Source: Anniella stebbinsi (taxonomy: Eukaryota; Chordata; Lepidosauria; Squamata; Anniellidae). Taken from it: a stretch of DNA of 64,000 nt. The stretch's first letter is position 1; each line of letters begins with the position of its first letter. Below are positions 32,907 to 42,936 of this stretch, piece after piece. The position numbers and the translations under genes were made by a program. The notes below the pieces were generated by a model. It saw only the letters and a list, made by a program, of their open reading frames with translations. It ran no database searches and was not told where the DNA came from. Location of the stretch: positions 32,179,001-32,243,000 of the forward strand of contig JARDYH010000003.1 in NCBI GenBank assembly GCA_029215795.1, in the 5' to 3' direction.

Positions 32907-33124
32907 ATAAGAGGGGCCAAAACTACGTTAGGCATTTTCTATCATTCTGTTTCTAATGGTGAATGCGAAGAATTTGGTCTTATACTTCCATTAATCTAAA
33001 GGCCAATTTACACTTAAGGGCAAAGAGATAACTTTAGGGGTGGTGTAGGATGAGAGAGAACTGAAATTCTTCCCCTCCTCTTAAAAGATATTTCTTTAGC
33101 TCCTAGGACCACACAACAGGCTAG

Positions 33125-33263
33125 AGCTGGGGTAGGCGACCTGATGCCCTCCAGATGTATTGGATTACAACTCCCCAAATCCCTGACCATTGGCCATTCC
33201 AGCTGGGGTTGATGGGAGTTGTAGGCCAAAACATCTGGAGGGCACCAGGTTGCCAACTCCTGA
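33125..33263. mobile_element. Short hAT-like MITE
   Basis: Inverted ends 'gggtaggcgacctgatgccctccagatg' and 'catctggagggcaccaggttgcc' surround a variable core with 'gggagttgtaggccaaaa'. Same family as 41818-41953. It lies 220 bases after gene B's stop, so it may be in the 3' UTR. Confidence 0.7.
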
Positions 33264-33634
33264 ACTAGAGACAATAGATTTAGCAAATCCAACATTAGGT
33301 GAGGATCTGAATGCAAAATTTTACTCCAGTTGGACAGCAGTACATCTCCATCAGCATGGACTAATGATCCATTACCAGTCTGCCAGATTTAAGCTGCCAT
33401 ATAAATTATTAGATACTTGAGGTGCTTCCAGACAGTAGGTTCTTTTACTATAACTACAAAATCTTAATTTTCCCTTTGTACGCTGCAATTGGAATTCAGA
33501 TGGACTTTCCACACATTAATGCTTTTTTTTTGTATATACTTTCTGCTATGTTACATCCATGCTAGTGGGACAGGACATACCTGGGTGGGCAGGGAAAGAA
33601 GGGGGATATAGTTTTTATGCTGTTTCTCCCCCCC

Positions 33635-33653
33635 CACACACACACACACACAC
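33635..33653. repeat. (CA)n microsatellite
   Basis: About nine CA units after a C run. Confidence 0.85.
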
Positions 33654-34750
33654 CTTACCTGCTTTTGCTCAGCTGCTTTGAACTGCAGATTTCTATCTGC
33701 CTGGTTTTGAAACCATTTTAAAACAGCCATTTTCTTCTTATTTAAAAATCAGCAAGAGTGGTGTGGGGGGTGGTTTTCTGCTGCATGGAGGCTGTCCTGT
33801 AATTTCTCTTCCAGGCTGGTATTTTCCTCTGCAAGAAATGACAGGGACCCCATTCGCACATAACAACAAGCCTTGTAGATTAATTTACCCACAGGGCTTG
33901 TTGCCGTGCATTGGCTGACATTTTTAAACTGCAAAAAAAATGGCAGAGGTGCACTGAGGCTTGTGTCATGCAAGCCTGGTCAGGGTGAGTTGTTGGCATG
34001 GTTAACAAACCACCCATAACCCTAAACCAGCCCATGGGAGGTGCGCTTGGAGATGAAGCTCTAGTCTGCTCTGCAATCTATCTGTAGCTGACATTGTCCC
34101 AAGCACTATCAAAAAGAAATACTTTGATGTTAGTTCCAGTTCTAATGTGTCCCATATGCTCACATAGGCTGCCATCAAAGCAATAATAAAGGGAACATGT
34201 ATCAATGAAGTTGCACTACAGGTTGGTGGTGGTGATGGCTATGGTTCAAATTCAAAAGGCAACTGTATATCTAAATCAAGCCTACTATGAACTTAGCAAT
34301 TAAAAAATCTAAACTGATGGCTCAAACAGGGAAATTTTGGGGAACAATATATCAGATATAATAGGAAAATGGCATAATGTTTATGATAGCAAGCGTATAC
34401 ATAAGGCCTTTTAAAAATTCTATCAGGATTTTATATACCTCCAGTAACCCAGTTCTACAAAAAATATCCATTTACCTTGGTAACTTTTGAGTTCAATACC
34501 TGAAACTAGATCACTGCAATCTATATCTTCTCTTTACTTCTGCTCTCTGCCTACCCAGGAACCTATGTGTTTTGCCAAAGGCAAGAGACAGAGCTAATTT
34601 CAGAAGCAAGACTGAACTCTTGCTTTTTTGCCCCAGAATGCTAGTTGTAATCTGATAACTGCAACACCTTCCAGTGACTAATTCATTCAGTCAGTCTGCA
34701 ATCTCCATTTTGAGACTGGGTCTAAACTGCAGACCTCATGCCCACAACAT

Positions 34751-34905
34751 CTGGGGCGGATCTATACTGCTGTTTTAAAGCGTTTTAAAGCACTTTATAA
34801 CAGTAGTGACAACTGTTTTGGAGCGTGTCCTGGGCCCCAACAGTTGTCACTACTGTTATAAAGCACTTTAAAGCGCTTTAAAACAGCAGTGTAGATCCTG
34901 CCCTG
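34751..34905. mobile_element. 155-bp near-perfect hairpin MITE
   Basis: The arms of about 65 bases ('gatctatactgctgtttt...' and its complement 'aaaacagcagtgtagatc') differ at only a few places, around a short loop 'ggagcgtgtcctgggcc'. A diverged relative starts near 25760 ('gggcaggatctacactactg'). No target duplication is clear. A transcript would form a microRNA-precursor-like hairpin. Confidence 0.7.
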
Positions 34906-35649
34906 ATCTCACCTTTGGGCTTTTGTTATTGTTGTTGGTTTTCCCCCACCTTCAGTAGGTGAAGCTCGCAGAGTTTTCATCAACTCAACACCCCCCAGAC
35001 ATCAGCTCTCTTTTCCTCAAGCTGGCCCAATTCAATCTACGTTTTGCTTTTCTTTTTTAGTTGCCTGAAAAGCAGTTTGCACAAATTGAAACCATAATGT
35101 GTAATTTGCGCAAATAACCCACCCCCCCCAGAAAACTTCACAGATTTGGGGGAGAAACCCTCAGCACAGCTAAGTAATGTAGACCGGGCTCCAAGCTTGG
35201 AGCCAGGAAGGCACCCTCCCCTCTCCTGCTCCCCCTCATAGCCAGTGCAGAGAGAACCACGCTGGCTACTTCTCCGTGCTTGCAAAACAGAGCACAAAGA
35301 TGGGGGAAAGGAGGTGGGAGCAGGGAGGGTAGGAACTGGGGACATGGGGCTATGAGAATCCCACTCTGCATTGGATACTCATAAACTTATGAGTTCAGAG
35401 TTTTATGAATAACCAGGGTGCATCCAATGCATGCTTAGACAGATAAAGAAGCCTACAATCCCCAGCATACCCCAGCCAGCCTTAGGACTGTGCATTAAAG
35501 GTTAAAGTCTAACCACTAGACCATCTGTCCTCCGCACATAGGATTGCAGATAGAGTGTTGTGAAAACATTCTGTTACACAAAAAGCCAATCCATGAATTT
35601 CAGGATCAGGGATTTGAACCTAGTTTTACATATGTCTAGTTTCAACAGT

Positions 35650-36440
35650 TGAGTCTCTATGGCTGCAATATTAAACACAGGAAGCAAGAGCCATTGGGAC
35701 TTGCTTCCAAATAAACATGAACTGGATGCAGTCCATGCTCTAATAACCTCTCGTCTGGACTACTGTAATGCGTTATACATGGGGCTGCCTTTGAAAATGG
35801 TCTGGAAACTTCAACTGGTACAAAACAGGACAGCCGGACTGTTAACAGGGTCTGGCCAATGAGACCACATTTTGCCAGTCCTTTTCTAGCTTCACTGGCT
35901 GCCAGTCCAGGTCCAAGCCTGATTCAAAGCACTGGTATTAACATTCAAAGTCCTAAACGGCTTGGGGTCAGGTTATCTGAAGGAATGCCTCCTTCCATAT
36001 GTACCTGCCTGGCCCCTAAGATCATCCTCAGGGGTCCTCCGTAAGCCCCTGCCAAAGGAAGTGAGGCAGGTGGCTACCAGGAGGAGGGCCTTCTCTTCTG
36101 TGGCACCCCAGCTGTGGAATGAGCTCCCTAGAGAGGTTCACCCGGTACCTACATTATACTCCTTTAGAAGCCAGGTGAAGACCTTTTTATTTCCCCAGTA
36201 TTTTAACAGTTCATCAGTTTAACTTTTAACCTTGCTGTTTAAATGTGTATTTTAAATCTGTATTAATTTCTGCATGGCTGCTTGGTTTTATCCTGGTTGT
36301 GCTTTTTTTACTGTATTTTTATTATGTCTTTATACTGTTGTTTGTTTTATATTTTGAATGGTTTTCATGGTTTTAATTTTTGTAAACCGCCCAGAGAGCT
36401 TCAGCTATTGGGCGGTATAGAAATGCAGTAAATAAATGAG
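35650..36440 (+). mobile_element. L2-like LINE remnant with reverse-transcriptase C-terminus
   Basis: The broken frames encode '[19 protein letters not shown]', then '[14 protein letters not shown]', and later 'AFSSVAPQLWNELPREV' with 'FRSQVKTFLF'. These are the standard C-terminal words of L2-clade ORF2. The 3' end ('ttgtaaaccgcccagagagc', then 'ttgggcggtatagaaatg') and an AAATAA tail close it near 36440. It is a different subfamily from 7755-8490. Confidence 0.85.
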
Positions 36441-37732
36441 ATGAATAGTTTGGGAGGCTTCCAGGAGACCGTGTTCTCAGGGTCAGCTTCCCCTGCCCTC
36501 CCACCACCTGTATCAGGGAGAATAATGCCAGCCTGAATGGCACTTTTTAACATGCTAAACGATGGTGGTGGAGAGGGGAGGAGGTGTCACATTTTTAACA
36601 TGAAATAAAAACTCTGTTAGGGAAAAAAATAGTGACCTCTTTTTTTCTACTAACTTTTCTTTGTGGTCAGGGGAGGGGGGCAGGGAGAGACATATGCTAT
36701 CTCAGTTATTCATGCACAGAGCAATAAAGAAAATGAAGAAACCCATACAACAGCTCGAATCCTTTCTGTCTGTCTGTCTTTTTGTCAGGGGTGGGGGGTG
36801 CATTGCATGTAGAAATCAAGAGAGAAATCCAGGACTCTTAACATAGCTTTTATTGGACAGCAAAGTATCCATTCAGAAACAACATATAGCACTTAGGTGT
36901 TAAACTGACTTTATTTTTAAAAAAAGTTTTTAACAATTTATTGGAAATGTTTGACTGTATAAAAGAACAGGAAACAGCTTACATATCATTATAATTCTCA
37001 TTTTTATGCTACAATTTTCAGCAATAAAATAAGTACAGAAAAACAACTAAAACACAGCAGTACTTTAGGTTACCAGTGAGAATCAAACCAACAATTATGT
37101 TTTCTAGATTTGTGAATAAATGGCAAGTGACGTGCATTTGTTTTCTGATACGTTCATGAAAGAAATAAAAGAGTGGCAAATCATGTAAAATACATCTGGG
37201 CTTGTTTGTCCTTTTAGAAGCTTAAGTTGGTATGTTAACTTCTCAGCAATGGCTACGTGCTAACCCATTTGGTGAATCTGAGTTTTTAATCGTTTTGGTT
37301 TTTTTAAATGCCCTTCCAGTTCCAACGTAAATACACCCTCGTTATTCCCTTTCTTACTCGCAGAATGGATGTCTGTCTGGAAGAGAACAGCTTACAAAAT
37401 CCCTGCAATGTAGTCCAGTTTTAACATTCAGAGATGTGGTTCAAACTAGTTTGGATTTCCATGCGTCCTTGTTTTAAGCCATATAAAATACCATTCGGGT
37501 TGCAACCAAGGTCCATTTTGCTTAAATTGCCCTCTCGGAATCAGATCTCCACCCAGACGAAATCCTGCGCTCATTTGCATGCAGAAGCCATTCTGAAATC
37601 ATTTGCGTGCAGGAGCCTCGCCTCTCGCCCGCCCATCAAAGATATCGCATCAAAGAAGATCTGGCATAGAAGGCGCAGAATCGCTGCTGCCCTTTGCTTG
37701 GTTGCGAGACGTGGCTATGCATGAGCCGAACC
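36441..37732. other. Intergenic DNA between LINE and gene C promoter
   Basis: I see no gene. The right part (37530-37700) contains an octamer ATTTGCAT (near 37575) and rising CpG content, and may be distal promoter sequence of gene C. Confidence 0.5.
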
Positions 37733-37953
37733 CAGTGGAGGCTGGTGACTCCAATTTCGATGGGTTGTGATCCATTCTAGGTTTCATTCGGAACCAGCCA
37801 GAACTCTAAAGGAGTTATCCAATGTGCTGAACCCTATCCCCCAAAAGTTAGCTTCACCACCTTGGATAGGTCCTTTAGAGTTCTGGCTGGTTCCGACTGA
37901 AACCCAGAATGGATTTGGAGTGCCACCGAAATCGGAGCCACCAGCCTCCACTG
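37733..37953. mobile_element. Palindromic hAT-like MITE at gene C promoter
   Basis: It begins CAGTGGAGGCTGGTG and ends CACCAGCCTCCACTG. The arms extend about 80 bases with a few differences ('ggaaccagccagaactctaaagg' in both). No clean 8-bp duplication is visible. It ends 80-170 bases before the GC boxes and IRF-type motifs of gene C. Confidence 0.7.
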
Positions 37954-38031
37954 ACCCAATCACAACTCTGCTAAAAACTCTCGATTCCACCATCGGTTTC
38001 TACGTTCGAGTCTCGGTTTCGCCCCGGGAGA

Positions 38032-38121
38032 GGGCGGAGTGGGCGGAGTGGGCGGAGAGGGAGATGGTGGCGAGCCGCGCTCATAAGCTCCTTGAACTTT
38101 CACTTCCCCGAGAAACGAAAC
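38032..38121 (+). promoter_or_regulatory. APOL gene C promoter: GC boxes and IRF/ETS motifs
   Basis: Three GC boxes (GGGCGG at 38032, 38041 and 38050) occur in a 9-bp phase, in a CpG-rich block reaching past 38300. Just downstream, 38096-38107 on the minus strand reads GGAAGTGAAAGT, an exact ETS-IRF composite element (GGAANNGAAA). Positions 38112-38121 read GAAACGAAAC, an IRF-like double GAAA with one-base spacing. The start codon follows at 38141, so the leader is short. The layout suggests a TATA-less, immune-responsive promoter unlike those of genes A and B. Confidence 0.6.
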
Positions 38122-38140
38122 GCCTGTGAAACTGCGGGGG

Positions 38141-38300
38141 ATGGAGTGGTTGTCGCTCACCGATGGCCTGTTCTTTTCGGTGTGTGTTGGTCTAGCCGTA
38201 ATTTACCTCCTTAAATGGGGGGCCGTCCGTCACTGGAAGGAACCAGCCACGATCGCGGAGGCTACCGGCCAGACGCTCTCACCGGCAGGAGACGGGCAAG
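38141..38300 (+). CDS. APOL gene C, exon 1 (membrane segment)
   Basis: The ATG at 38141 (G at -3, G at +4) opens MEWLSLTDG. A strongly hydrophobic stretch LFFSVCVGLAVIYLLKW (residues 10-26) follows, then basic residues ('VRHWK') and a Thr/Ala/Gly-rich linker to residue 53. The exon ends in phase 1 at GGCAAG followed by GTAGGA, and its last G joins AT at 39513 to give Asp. The acidic side before and basic side after the helix suggest an uncleaved anchor with the APOL domain on the cytosolic side; a signal peptide is possible but I see no clear cleavage site. Genes A and B have a different, soluble N-terminal exon here. An open frame running past 38300 is intron read-through. Confidence 0.78.
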
Positions 38301-39286
38301 GTAGGACGTTGTTCGTCCCCTCCTCCCTCGGAGGAAAGGAGCAGGAGGTGATGAAGGGTCGACTGTGCCAAGCCCTATGCCTCAGGACAGACCCGAGAGG
38401 GACTCTCAATAGTCCCACGTCTCTCGTGGGAGCAACTGTAAAGGAAGACCTTCTCAGAGGCTCCCTGGCTCCCAGGCCTCTAGAGAAGGGCATCAGAACC
38501 CTGGCGCTCGATCTCTGGATTTAACACTGGACCCAAGGCAGAAGGAAATAGCAGCAAACGTATAATTGAGGGAGAAGAATTGTATTAAACTAAGAGTGGG
38601 AATATATATGGGAAGAATAGCTAAAAAGAACACCACTCATAGCATAAAACCCAGTAACTTTAAAACATATTAAACCCTAGCTGCAAACTACTTACTCCTA
38701 AGTAGGGCCTGCCATCGCTGCTGCTGCTGCCACAAATACCTCCGCACACACCTTGAGGAGGGGGCAAGACCAAACCCGAAGGGGGAGTTCTTCACTATAT
38801 ACTCTCTATGCATCCCCCCCCCCCCCCGCGAGCTCCCTCCTCTCCTTGGTGCCATGGGTGCCTCTGGCTTCACACCTTCCCAGCTACAGAATTCTCCTTC
38901 CTGCCAGTCCAGTGGTTTACTGATAAGGCCAGTCCCTCCTGGTGCCAAGACCTTCTCTATCTTGTCCGCCTTTCTTCCTCAGGTGGCCTGTCGTAAATCC
39001 ATAGCCTGGGGCGCTTTCTCCTTAAAATACATGCATTAAAAAGTGTCATGCTAGAACTACTTTCCCCCTACTACATAACCCATACTGCATCTCTACCCAG
39101 TGCAGTCTATCTGACCCCCTTCTATTTCATTTATTTTCCCCTCCCCTCCATTTTATCCCCACAACAACCTTGACAGGTAGGTTAGGTTGAAAGATACTGA
39201 CTAGTCACCCATCGAGTTTCAATGGCAGAGTATGGATTTTAACATGGGTCTCCCCAGTCCTAACCCCTCACTTTTAAGGTGCAATC

Positions 39287-39415
39287 CTATCCATGTTAGA
39301 CGGAGGGGGGGGGGAGTGCTACAATTTCCAGCATTCCCCAGCCAGCCATGCTGGCTGGGGAATGCTGGGAGCTGTAGGACTTTATTTCTGTCTAAACATA
39401 CTTAGGTTTGTTGCC
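39287..39415. mobile_element. Palindromic MITE, 'cattccccagccagcc' core
   Basis: The centre is a perfect inverted repeat (CAGCATTCCCCAGCCAGC and its complement) between 'tgcaatcctatccatgtt' and 'tctaaacatacttaggtt'. The end words recur near 24260-24355, 35410-35470 and 60075-60160, so this is another small repeat family. It ends about 100 bases before gene C's main exon. Confidence 0.55.
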
Positions 39416-39512
39416 TTTAATGATCTAAGCACTACACCGCCCTGAGTCCATTGGAAACGGCTGTCTTTTAGGTTTCACCCACTGAAAGACATATTGCTTT
39501 GGTTTTTGACAG

Positions 39513-40375
39513 ATGCAAATAGTCCGAAGGAGGAAAATGTCAATGGATACTTTGCTCAGTTTCTGGAGGTATTTCCTGTCCAGAGAGAAGGGATTGAAAA
39601 GAGTGTCAGATGCCTTCGGGAAGTGGCAGATGAGATCGACAAGGTCCATAAGGACTGTACCATTGCCACTATTACAGCTAGCTCTACAGGCGCAGTTTCT
39701 GGGATCTTGTCCATCCTGGGATTGTCTTTGGCCCCTGTAACAGCAGGTGTGAGTTTAATCCTGACAGCCACCGGGATTGGTTTAGGGGCAGCGGCGACAA
39801 CAACTGGAGTTTCTGCTAGTCTGTGTGACCATTTTATTAATTCAAAGAAAGAGGAAAAGGCACAAGAGCTGCTGAACCAATGCAAGAAAAGCCTAAAGAT
39901 GGTGATGGATCAAATAGATTTTGACTCTAGATTGCCACCACTGAATGACAAAAGTGTTCAAGAAATCCTCCAACGTCAGAAAATCCCAGATGTGACTGCT
40001 ACTGTGACGGGAATTGCTGCAAATGCTAAAGCCTTGAAGTGCATTAAAGCTAACCCCCTTTTGAAGGATTTAGCCAAGAGAACTGCATCTGCAAGAAGTA
40101 CGACCCGGGCTTCAATGGAAGGGGTTAAAGAAGTCAAAAAGACCTTTCAAGGAACGACCCTTGCAATGAGCAAAGGAGCCAGAGTGATGGGCGCTGTGAT
40201 GATTGGGCTGTCTCTCCTGGAAGATGCCCATAGCATCGTCCAGGATGCCATACATTTGATGCAAGGAGCCAAGGTAAAAGCAGCAGCTATGATAAGAGCC
40301 AAGGCGAACGAGTTGGAAGAGGTAGTGCAGAATCTCAGCAAGCTCTATGAGGAACTGAATGAACTAGATGAATGA
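39513..40375 (+). CDS. Apolipoprotein L family protein, gene C, main exon
   Basis: This exon completes a 340-residue protein (160 + 863 coding bases, stop TGA at 40373). The acceptor is TTTTTGACAG at 39512. The APOL domain shows 'FLEVFPVQREGIEKSV', 'EIDKVHKDCTIATI', a hydrophobic hairpin at about residues 104-157 ('ILGLSLAPVTAGVSL', 'GIGLGAAATTTG') and 'FQGTTLAMSKGARVMG'. A less hydrophobic segment follows ('AVMIGLSLLEDAHSIV'), then a C-terminal coiled coil ('KANELEEVVQNLSKLYEEL'). The hairpin is closest to gene A. The loop after it is shorter than in A or B. With its N-terminal anchor this copy is probably fixed in an internal membrane. It is intact. Confidence 0.93.
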
Positions 40376-40571
40376 AAGAGATGGGGGTGGGGGAACCACA
40401 TGATGGACCAATCCATTATGTGACTTCCCATAACTTTTCTTTAATGGCAAACATGGAGAATTTGGTAGGGTTTGCTTGCAATAATGTAAAGAGGAATTCT
40501 CTGCAGGAAACCAGGAAAACCAATGTGTGTTCTCTTGTGTATTTATTTCATGTGGTGCTGCTATTCGCTTA

Positions 40572-40577
40572 AATAAA
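40572..40577 (+). terminator. Poly(A) signal of APOL gene C
   Basis: AATAAA lies 197 bases after the stop codon, with a G/T-containing stretch downstream. This gives a short 3' UTR of about 220 bases. No equally clear signal was found close after genes A and B. Confidence 0.6.
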
Positions 40578-41817
40578 GGTAGAACAGAGGCCTGAGGATC
40601 AGCCTTCTCTCCCTGCCTTTGCCCACCTTGATGAGAATAAGATAGAAAACTAGAGAGGACCACTGAAAAAGAATCAGCATCATCTGGACTTTAGGACTAT
40701 ATATGCATGCACATTTTCCAAAAAAGAATGCTGGCTCCTGCACAGATGCAGGAGAGCCATGTCCATATATAGGAGGCAGATAGAGTGCCTGGATGTTTTC
40801 CCTTCAACCACTTCCCTGCCTGCCTCACCCAAATCCATACTGCAAAACCTGGCTCCAAACTTTTCTCTACCCCCATCCACATCATCCTAAATTCTGTTGG
40901 GTATTACATTGCAAAATGACAGAGACCATTTCCTGCAATTCACTCTCCTATTTACAAAACATCAACCATCCTTCAATCATCAGCATAATGAACAATGATT
41001 TCTAAGTATTCAAAAAAATAAAAATTCTGTAGTTTTAAGAAAAATGGGAACTTACAGGCCTGGGCAGGAACTCCTGAAGTAGCTTCCATCAAGTATGAGC
41101 ATTACCCACAAGTGCAGTTGCTACATCATTAGAAAGCTTCAATAAAGCCCTTTATTACTAGAGCTTTGTTATAACAGATGCAATGTAACCCGCATTTGGG
41201 AAAAGGTCTGGTAGTATTTCAAATGAGTCTGAAAAGTTGAGGAGTATGTACTTCCAGATGTTTCTCCTAGGATATTATACTGGTAACTGAGAAGTACTAT
41301 CTTGTCAATAATAAGGGAGTAGAATGGAATGATATCCCCAAGTAGATTTCGTAATGAGATTTCAGCTTCTGAAAAGTAACTGGAGGAGGGATGACAGATG
41401 CATGCAAGGTGACCCCCCCCCCATCCCAGAGGCTCTTCCAGTGGTGACATTCTATGATGCTAAGGATGGCTAGCCAGATATACTCTTTTGACCCAGATTG
41501 CTCTGTTGTCTTTTGTTCTGGCCATTTTTATGTCCAGTTTCCAATTTGTCCTCTTAAAAAAAGGATTCTAGATCTGGGTGCTGCTGTGGTGTATGAAACC
41601 AAGCCCTTTCCATAACATATATAAATTTATTACGATTATAAAACCAGCATGACAAAAATAAGTATACACTAAGTAAAAATATACAGACATTATTATAGAA
41701 TATCAATCCATACAAAGCTTCAAATAGCTATATTACCCTTTCCATAACAATTTTCAGACTGTAGCTATGTTAGTTTATTGCAGGAAAAATAGCAAAGAGT
41801 GTTGTGGCGCCTTAAAG

Positions 41818-41953
41818 CAGGGGTGGGCAACTTGTGGCCCTCCAGATGTGATGGCCTACAATTTCCACCATCCCTCACCATAAGCTCTACTGACTAAGGC
41901 TGATGAGAGTTGTAGGCCAAAACACCTGGAGGGCTACAACTTGCCCACCCCTG
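41818..41953. mobile_element. Short hAT-like MITE, best copy
   Basis: It begins CAGGGGTGGGCAACTTG and ends CAACTTGCCCACCCCTG, a perfect terminal inverted repeat. The flanks CCTTAAAG and GCTTAAAG are an 8-bp duplication with one change. 'cctccagatg' and 'cacctggagg' continue the arms. The CAGGGGTG start is the classic hAT terminus. Confidence 0.85.
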
Positions 41954-42675
41954 GCTTAAAGGCCCCCCAAAATATATCTTCTGACATAAGCTTTTATAGA
42001 CTGCTCCTCATGTCATCATTGATGAAGTATTAGGGAGAGCTGGTATTGTAGTTTATGTGGCTTTCCTTCTATTCGTTTTTTTTTTTTTTTAGATTTTATT
42101 GTTCTGTTTTGTTGCTTTGATTTTGTAAGACATGCTGAGAACTTTGGCTAAAGAGTAGCTAATATTTCAAATAAATAAAGCTATGATTAGGTGTCTGGGA
42201 TCAGTAAGATAAGGAAATGATACTCACAGCATGTTCTCTTAACATATTAATTGCAAACCTACTCAAAACTGAAAACATGTTACGAAACCTTTCTTAGAAT
42301 ATGATTGGTGAATTGCTATTGCTGGGGTTGTGAAGTAGCAACAACTCCTCAAGAAAAGCATAAATACAATAGAATTAGCCTAGCAGACGTTTATACTCAC
42401 ATGATACTTTGAACAGGGTAAGAAAGTCAAGAATAACGACAAGACGGGTGACGGGTAAAAGTGATTTGTAGAAACTCAACCAGTTTCATTGGCATAATCT
42501 TTGTATGGTATCTCAATAAATCAATTTGATTAACAAATCAAATAGTGTCCATAGTTGATGATCACTGTTTACCTACTTACATTGCCTCAATATAAAGATG
42601 TGAAATTAAATCCCCAAATCTAAGTTTTACTGCAAACTTCAATGAAAATTACCTTCACTGTGATCTGGGGCCTAA

Positions 42676-42816
42676 CCTCTTAGCACAAGAGTGGACAAAT
42701 TGTAGAATTTGTTGTGGTTTACAACTTCCATTATACCTCATCACTGGCTGTGCTGGCTAGGGCTGCTGGGAGTTGTAGGCCAAAACATCTTGAAGGCCAC
42801 AAATAACCCACCCCTC
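42676..42816. mobile_element. Short hAT-like MITE, degenerate copy
   Basis: Same family as 41818-41953: 'gagtggacaaattgtag', 'gggagttgtaggccaaaacatct' and 'aacccacccctctg'. It has no clean duplication. Confidence 0.6.
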
Positions 42817-42936
42817 TGTTAACAATACAGGCTGACATGCAGGGTTGAAAGATCCTGCATTCTAAAAGGCTAGAGGCATGTCCACTTTCCTCCATGCAAT
42901 TGCCTGCACTGGGTGCATGTGAGGCCCAGCTTAGGG

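Larger units (their letters stand above)
40600..42930. other. Intergenic DNA after gene C
   Basis: No gene is recognised. It contains two short hAT-like MITEs (41818-41953 and 42676-42816), an L2-like tail near 42100-42180 ('ttttgtaagacatgctgagaactttggcta...aataaataaag') and AT-rich anonymous sequence. Confidence 0.55.

Noticed and set aside
38126..38140. Upstream start of the gene C frame at 38126
   Set aside because: That codon is GTG. The first ATG, with a good context, is 38141.
38301..38524. Continuation of the gene C first-exon frame to 38524
   Set aside because: A donor at 38300 gives exact phase agreement with the APOL exon at 39513. The read-through tail has no similarity to APOL.
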